From: Paenibacillus sp. PL91
GTDB lineage: Bacteria; Bacillota; Bacilli; Paenibacillales; Paenibacillaceae
Assembly: GCF_012935325.2 (NCBI RefSeq)
Contig: NZ_JABBYG020000021.1
Span: 1-64,000, forward strand
DNA: 64,000 nucleotides
Direction of reading: 5' to 3'
Shown here piece by piece: positions 60,121 to 64,000 of the stretch. Numbering within the stretch: the first letter of the stretch is position 1; each line of letters opens with the position of its first letter. Under the pieces are notes generated by a model. That model made no database searches and had not been told where the DNA came from. It saw only the letters and a list, made by a program, of their open reading frames with translations. Made by a program: the position numbers and the translations under genes.

Positions 60121-60152
60121 TATTAATTAATTGATCATTTATTTAATTAATA
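60121..60152. promoter_or_regulatory. Inverted repeat upstream of the TetR/hydrolase operon
   Basis: TATTAATTAA (60121-60130) and TTAATTAATA (60143-60152), perfect 10-bp arms, 31 bp before the TetR start. Probable TetR operator overlapping the promoter. Confidence 0.6.
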
Positions 60153-60182
60153 AAAGTTTAGTTTAAAGAGAGGGGAATACAT

Positions 60183-60812
60183 TTGGCTAGACCCGTCAAT
60201 GAAGAAAAAAGACTGGAGCGGCGTAAACGTATCCTAAAAGAAGCGGTTATCCTGTTTGCAGAAAGTGGATATTCTAATACTACAACGGCCATCATTGCGG
60301 AGAGGGTGGGCGTGACTCCTGGAACCATTTTTCAATATTTCCCTAGCAAAGAAGCTTTATACTACGCCGCCGTCCTTGAGCCGCTTGCTGATATTCAGGT
60401 GAAATCGCTTGCTTGTCTTCAACAAGAGGGGACGCCGGGCGTATTGATTAAGAACATGGTGAAAGAACAATTCAACGATATCTACTTCTATACCAATGAA
60501 TTGCGGCTTGCCCAATCTGTTTTAGGACAACGAACGAGATTTCCTGAACTTACACAGAAGGTCCTTGAAAGTATAAAGGTAATGACAGATGAGATCGAAT
60601 TCGTCTATGCCAAGGGGCAGCTAATGGGTGAGTTCGACAAAAGCTTTTCTCCAGCAATGATCTCTCGCAGCTACATCTCTTTTTTAAATGGAGTGGGCTT
60701 AACTCTTGGAGAAAGTATTATTCATCATCCCGAGTGGGAAAATTTGAAGGCGCATGCTTTTTATTTGTTCGCACCCATACTACCTAAAGAAAAACTGGAG
60801 GAGTCTGAATGA
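60183..60812 (+). CDS. TetR-family regulator
   Basis: 209 residues. HTH: RILKEAVILFAESGYSNTTT and IAERVGVTPGTIFQYFPSKE. The start is TTG with AGAGGGG 8 nt upstream. The ligand domain is unremarkable. It overlaps the next gene by 4 nt (ATGA), so it is coupled to the membrane hydrolase and likely controls this operon through the TTAATTAATA repeat. Confidence 0.92.
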   Translation: MARPVNEEKRLERRKRILKEAVILFAESGYSNTTTAIIAERVGVTPGTIFQYFPSKEALYYAAVLEPLADIQVKSLACLQQEGTPGVLIKNMVKEQFNDIYFYTNELRLAQSVLGQRTRFPELTQKVLESIKVMTDEIEFVYAKGQLMGEFDKSFSPAMISRSYISFLNGVGLTLGESIIHHPEWENLKAHAFYLFAPILPKEKLEESE

Positions 60813-61783
60813 GTCAAACATCATTACAACCCGATCTGACATTTAACGTGCGTGTGAAAAAACGGAAGAAAATTTTATGGAGCCTAGGGATCGTGCTTTT
60901 GCTTGTGATGGCTCTTGTATTTTTTATATCTTATAAAGTAGTAGACACTTTGTTGCACTATCCTAGAGACACTAATGTCAGCTACGAATTGAATATCGAT
61001 AAAACTCCCTACGAAGAGGTCGAGTTCAAAAGTTTGAAAAATGATAATACGATTAGAGGCTCATTCTTTCCTGCAAGTGATCTTTCAGGTGAAGCAAGTA
61101 ATAAGACGATTATTGTCGTCCATGGATATACGAGCAATCGTTTAGTTAAAGGGCGGACTCCAAAGTTAGTAGAGCATTTCGTTCCGAAAGGCTACAATGT
61201 ATTGGCATTTGACCTCAGCTCGCAAGGTAAATCCGATGGTGATTTGATTACATTGGGCCTCAATGAAAAATACGATTTGCTAGGAGCTGTAAGCTATTTA
61301 AAATCCAGAGACCATACGGGTGATAGCATTGGAGTTATCGGCTTTTCAATGGGTGCTGCTACTTCTTTGCTAGCCGCAAGTGAAAGTGATGACATCAAAG
61401 TCGTAATTGCAGATAGCCCTTTTCGTAATGCTGGTTTATTTCTGAGAGAGGGTTTGCCCTTCTTTTCAGGTTTACCTGCATTTCCATTCGGTTATACTTC
61501 GACATGGATGGCAAATTGGGCCTTTGAGGTTGATCTTGATTCCATATCTCCTATGGATGCGGTAAAAAAGATGCAAGACAAGCCCGTTATGCTCATTCAT
61601 GGCACTGGAGATCAGCAAATTAGTTATAAAAATACTGAAGTTATTTACGAGTCCTTAAAAGATAACCCAAGTGCAGAAGTATGGTACCCGCAAAATACAG
61701 AGCACATCGATGCCATCAACCATTACCCCGCTGAATATTTCCAAAGAGTAGATCGCTTTATGGATGAGTATGTAGGGAAATAA
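60809..61783 (+). CDS. Membrane-anchored alpha/beta hydrolase
   Basis: 324 residues. One N-terminal helix (ILWSLGIVLLLVMALVFFIS, about 25-45) anchors an extracytoplasmic or membrane-associated hydrolase. IIVVHGYTSNRLVKGR, nucleophile GVIGFSMGAATSL (Ser about 180), acid in HGTGDQQI and histidine in TEHIDA. It resembles YqkD/YfhR-type DUF-like serine hydrolases. The substrate is unknown; the TetR pairing suggests induction by a hydrophobic compound. ATG follows GGAGG. Confidence 0.88.
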   Translation: MSQTSLQPDLTFNVRVKKRKKILWSLGIVLLLVMALVFFISYKVVDTLLHYPRDTNVSYELNIDKTPYEEVEFKSLKNDNTIRGSFFPASDLSGEASNKTIIVVHGYTSNRLVKGRTPKLVEHFVPKGYNVLAFDLSSQGKSDGDLITLGLNEKYDLLGAVSYLKSRDHTGDSIGVIGFSMGAATSLLAASESDDIKVVIADSPFRNAGLFLREGLPFFSGLPAFPFGYTSTWMANWAFEVDLDSISPMDAVKKMQDKPVMLIHGTGDQQISYKNTEVIYESLKDNPSAEVWYPQNTEHIDAINHYPAEYFQRVDRFMDEYVGK

Positions 61784-61909
61784 ATTACCTTTAATTATGC
61801 AGAAGCAAAAGCAAGGTAAAGACTCCTCAAAAAATTGAGCATATCTGTACCTCGCTTTCATAAAGGGGACTTTTTCAGTGGCCTCTATATTGGAGGGCTT
61901 TTTTAAATG

Positions 61910-62231
61910 TCATATTAATTCTGCCGTACTCGTTAAATAGATTGAACAAGTGGTTGTAATGGGGCTAATTTCACCTTGCCGGCTGCTGCATCTAGCAGCA
62001 TTGATTTTTTTTCGGTAGTTAGGTGAGGTGCTTTTTGTTGCTATTGATTCTATCTTATCGGATCCTTTAGCTTGAAATTCAAATTTATGATTTTTATCAA
62101 AACGGTATTTATCTACCATCTTCTCAAATAAGTTATCTATTTTTTCAATCGGCATTCCTGGTGTGCGCATGAGTGCTGTTTTGAGTGATTCATCCGCTAT
62201 TGGATGAACTCCCCCATCTAATGAACCTCCA
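61910..62231 (-). pseudogene. Fragment of an unknown secreted-type protein
   Basis: GSLDGGVHPIADESLKTALM, RTPGMPIEKIDNLFEKMVDK and YRFDKNHKFEFQAKGS are protein-like, without a start codon before an upstream TGA. The frame then drifts into low-quality sequence (INAARCSSRQGEIS). YusW-like is one possibility, unproved. Confidence 0.35.
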
Positions 62232-62263
62232 AATCATACATGAGCATTGCTTTTTAAGATTCG

Positions 62264-62290
62264 AGGGAGATGATAAATCTCCCTTTTTTC
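62264..62290 (+). terminator. Terminator-like hairpin
   Basis: GGGAGAT-GATAA-ATCTCCC followed by TTTTTT on the plus strand. Confidence 0.6.
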
Positions 62291-62336
62291 ATTTAAATCT
62301 CTGTTCAAGTTCAACGTAAATAGCCTGCTACCACCA

Positions 62337-62370
62337 CGCAAACCTGCCCTTTACCCGCTAGTTCAATGAA
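62337..62370 (+). repeat. Main repeat, degenerate fused arm
   Basis: CAAACCTGCCCTTTACCCG then CTAGTTCAATGAA: a left-arm start joined to a right-arm end with no hairpin. Confidence 0.55.
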
Positions 62371-62387
62371 ATCTTCCATTTAAGGTG

Positions 62388-63377
62388 TCAAAACTCGTCA
62401 ATCAATGAAATTCCTTTTGTAATCCGCATTCGACTATCTTGCAAAAAATTGCGTGTCCAATCGTCTGGTTGACTTAAATCCCAGCTCCGGTGCATACCGA
62501 CGAATACGATAATTTCTCGTAATCTTAGAAAGAGCCCAAGTTGTTCCTTCCAGCCATCAGGCATTTGACGGCCATCCTCTGTATAGCCTTGCTCGAAATG
62601 TTTAGTGAAAAGTTCATACTGCACCTTTCGTTCGGACTTCGAATCTTCCCCGAATACATATAACAAGTAATATAGCTGGATGGCAATGTCTTCGATAAAC
62701 CAACTGTACTGGCATTCGTCGAAGTCGAAGAGCGTTATTTCCCCAGATTCATCAACTGTAAAATTGCCAACATTGATATCCCCATGAATTAAACCGAAAT
62801 TATCAGCAGTAATAGGCAGGCTAGCCAACTGTGATTTAAGTTTATCAAGGGCAAGAAGAATTGGTTGTTGCTCTGACGGTATATAATTTCTGGCCCGTAA
62901 AAGGTATTCATTACTCTCCCACGTATGTCTTTTAGCCGTAGGTTTGTACTGCTTAGTAAGATCATGGAGAAGGCCTGTCATGCGTCCGCATTGTTCATAA
63001 AGTATGGAATTACCTAGGCATTCTGGGTATCCAATTTTTCTACCGGGTGCATGTCTGAAGGAGGTCACGTAGAAATCAATCATATTACCTTGAATTCGTT
63101 CCATGTCCTTTCCATCAACCGACGATATCGAATTTGAGACCGACAAACCATTCTCAGAAAGATAACGAATCCATTCTATTTCAGCTGCAAGTCCGTCCCA
63201 CGTGCGAAGAGTGCTCGGGGTAAAACGGAGAATGTATTTCAATTCATCGCGATTGTAGGAATAAATAAAGTTCTGAAAGCCTCCAATGAAAGTCAGCTCC
63301 TTTGGGCTGACGCCAAACAGCGTAGCACCTTCTATGGCATGTTCGTCCAGGAACATTGATTTTATTTTTGGGTCCAT
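62388..63377 (-). CDS. Aminoglycoside phosphotransferase-family kinase
   Basis: 329 residues, APH/choline-kinase fold. The catalytic loop is LIHGDINVGNF (Asp as base), and metal-binding ITLFDFDECQYS follows; ADELKYILRF-like region holds the lysine (DELKYILRFTP). The length and GRKIGYPE element match the HSK2/SrkA-like phosphotransferases of Bacillota rather than true resistance enzymes. The substrate is unknown. ATG 63377 has CAAGGAGAA upstream. Single gene. Confidence 0.88.
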   Translation of the reverse strand: MDPKIKSMFLDEHAIEGATLFGVSPKELTFIGGFQNFIYSYNRDELKYILRFTPSTLRTWDGLAAEIEWIRYLSENGLSVSNSISSVDGKDMERIQGNMIDFYVTSFRHAPGRKIGYPECLGNSILYEQCGRMTGLLHDLTKQYKPTAKRHTWESNEYLLRARNYIPSEQQPILLALDKLKSQLASLPITADNFGLIHGDINVGNFTVDESGEITLFDFDECQYSWFIEDIAIQLYYLLYVFGEDSKSERKVQYELFTKHFEQGYTEDGRQMPDGWKEQLGLFLRLREIIVFVGMHRSWDLSQPDDWTRNFLQDSRMRITKGISLIDEF

Positions 63378-63567
63378 GGGTTCTCCTTGGTAATTGAGTC
63401 GTGATTGAACAATCTAATGAACTTTTCCCAAACTCCTTTTATTACCTCAATTTAATAAAATGAATGCCTGGTGACATGTGAAAGCCTCACTTTCGAGAAA
63501 TCTTTATTCCATAGCAATCATACTAATCCAGCTTTTTACAGTCAACGAAAATTGGTTGAACCATTAA

Positions 63568-63649
63568 GTTAACCTGCCCGTTATCGTAACGAAGGGCTAC
63601 CTCGCGGCAGCCCTTTCGGTGTTCAACTATCGTTTCCATTAGCTTAATA
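63568..63649 (+). repeat. Main repeat, complete copy
   Basis: Left arm GTTAACCTGCCCGTTATCG then TAACG, hairpin GGGCTACCTCGCGGCAGCCC (63594-63613), right arm TCAACTATCGTTTCCATTAGC then TTAATAA. Confidence 0.75.
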
Positions 63650-63700
63650 AAAGTAAAATAAATGGGTTCTATGGATACTTTCGTACACTGTTGGATATTA

Positions 63701-64000
63701 TTAAATCCGCATCGTGTCGGGGCGCCAATCTTCAATCGCCGAACGGATGGCAATCGGGCTCATTCGCTCGATCGCAGCTCGGTCGCATAGAGCCGGAAAT
63801 TTATCATCAGTCGCGTAACGCAAGGCGATAATCTGGGATATCGAAATCCTCGGGTCCAGCGTTCGCCCGGTCAGCCGGTAATGTCGGAAGTTCTCCTCCA
63901 TCCGGATGATGCGGTCCTGTGTCTTTGTTGCGTATATGCGGATGAGCGCAACAGCGAAGACGAGACATACCGCTAGAATGAAAAGTAACCAGTCCAGGCG
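63701..64000 (-). CDS. DUF6526-like membrane protein, 3' part (gene continues past the window)
   Basis: The last 99 codons; the start lies beyond 64000. A hydrophobic helix LDWLLFILAVCLVFAVALIR is followed by YATKTQDRIIRMEENFRHYR, LTGRTLDPRISISQIIALRY and ALCDRAAIERMSPIAIRSAI. This tail is characteristic of DUF6526 proteins, small (about 140-residue) two-helix membrane proteins of unknown role. Stop TAA at 63701. Confidence 0.75.
   Translation of the reverse strand, partial: RLDWLLFILAVCLVFAVALIRIYATKTQDRIIRMEENFRHYRLTGRTLDPRISISQIIALRYATDDKFPALCDRAAIERMSPIAIRSAIEDWRPDTMRI

Noticed and set aside
1..64000. tRNA, rRNA or riboswitch genes
   Set aside because: No tRNA cloverleaf, rRNA block or known riboswitch core was found by eye on either strand; a covariance-model search could settle this.

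Overview
The window most likely comes from a Paenibacillus or a close relative, a low-to-middle GC Bacillota. Pointers are a YesM/YesN-type histidine kinase and AraC response regulator next to a large sugar-binding lipoprotein, copper-amine-oxidase-like and SLH cell-wall domains, DUF3231, HAAS/PadR modules and purine-rich Shine-Dalgarno sites. No rRNA, tRNA, CRISPR array or intact prophage is visible. The window is accessory chromosome: short gene clusters separated by gene relics, IS fragments and at least 20 copies or arms of a dispersed repeat. That repeat is CCTGCCCGTTAGCTTAA, a variable GC-rich hairpin, then CTATCGTTCTCCGTTAGC.

Regions: 0.2-3.6 kb has a serine beta-lactamase-like hydrolase, a small orphan protein and a methyltransferase. 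3.9-6.8 kb is a PadR / pentapeptide-repeat / ABC exporter operon. 7.7-8.6 kb is a stand-alone MraY-family transferase. 9.0-10.7 kb is an ECF41-type sigma factor divergent from a VOC protein, with matching promoters on both sides. 11.1-22.5 kb is an oxidative and electrophile stress island: CuA-type cupredoxin lipoprotein, catalase, a GAPDH paralogue with a ring-cleaving dioxygenase, Dps, a small membrane protein with MFS exporter, a CDGSH relic, amidohydrolase, XapX protein, YcaC-like hydrolase and alpha/beta hydrolase. A palindrome CTAT-N7-ATAG, the geometry of a LysR box, lies upstream of these transcription units. Two overlapping LysR genes sit at 29.7-31.4 kb. Around them (28.9-35.0 kb) are decayed second copies of the dioxygenase, alpha/beta hydrolase, YcaC-like and XapX genes plus an intact exported YcaC-like paralogue.

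23.4-28.7 kb is a sugar-binding lipoprotein and YesMN-type operon without permeases. 35.3-42.4 kb has a chemotaxis receptor, a broken DedA gene, a penicillin-binding-like lipoprotein with C-terminal SLH-like repeats, and an unusual single-polypeptide histidine kinase-response regulator with its sensor partner. Both of the last two loci carry TGTCA-N2-TGACA operators. 42.7-50.8 kb is mostly degraded surface or secreted material: a subtilase-HEAT relic, a MerR tail, an LRR protein with a copper-amine-oxidase-like tail, lipoproteins and a P-domain protein with 39-bp repeats.

51.2-53.3 kb is a GC-rich TetR/quinone-oxidoreductase pair followed by a monooxygenase. 53.5-59.2 kb has small Paenibacillus-type genes, a second PadR/HAAS pair, another serine hydrolase and partial duplications of both PadR/ABC loci. 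59.3-60.1 kb is a rearranged resolvase/IS1182 relic. 60.1-64 kb has a TetR/membrane hydrolase operon, a phosphotransferase and the end of a DUF6526-type gene. Coding starts were chosen from Shine-Dalgarno spacing wherever the longest frame lacked one.
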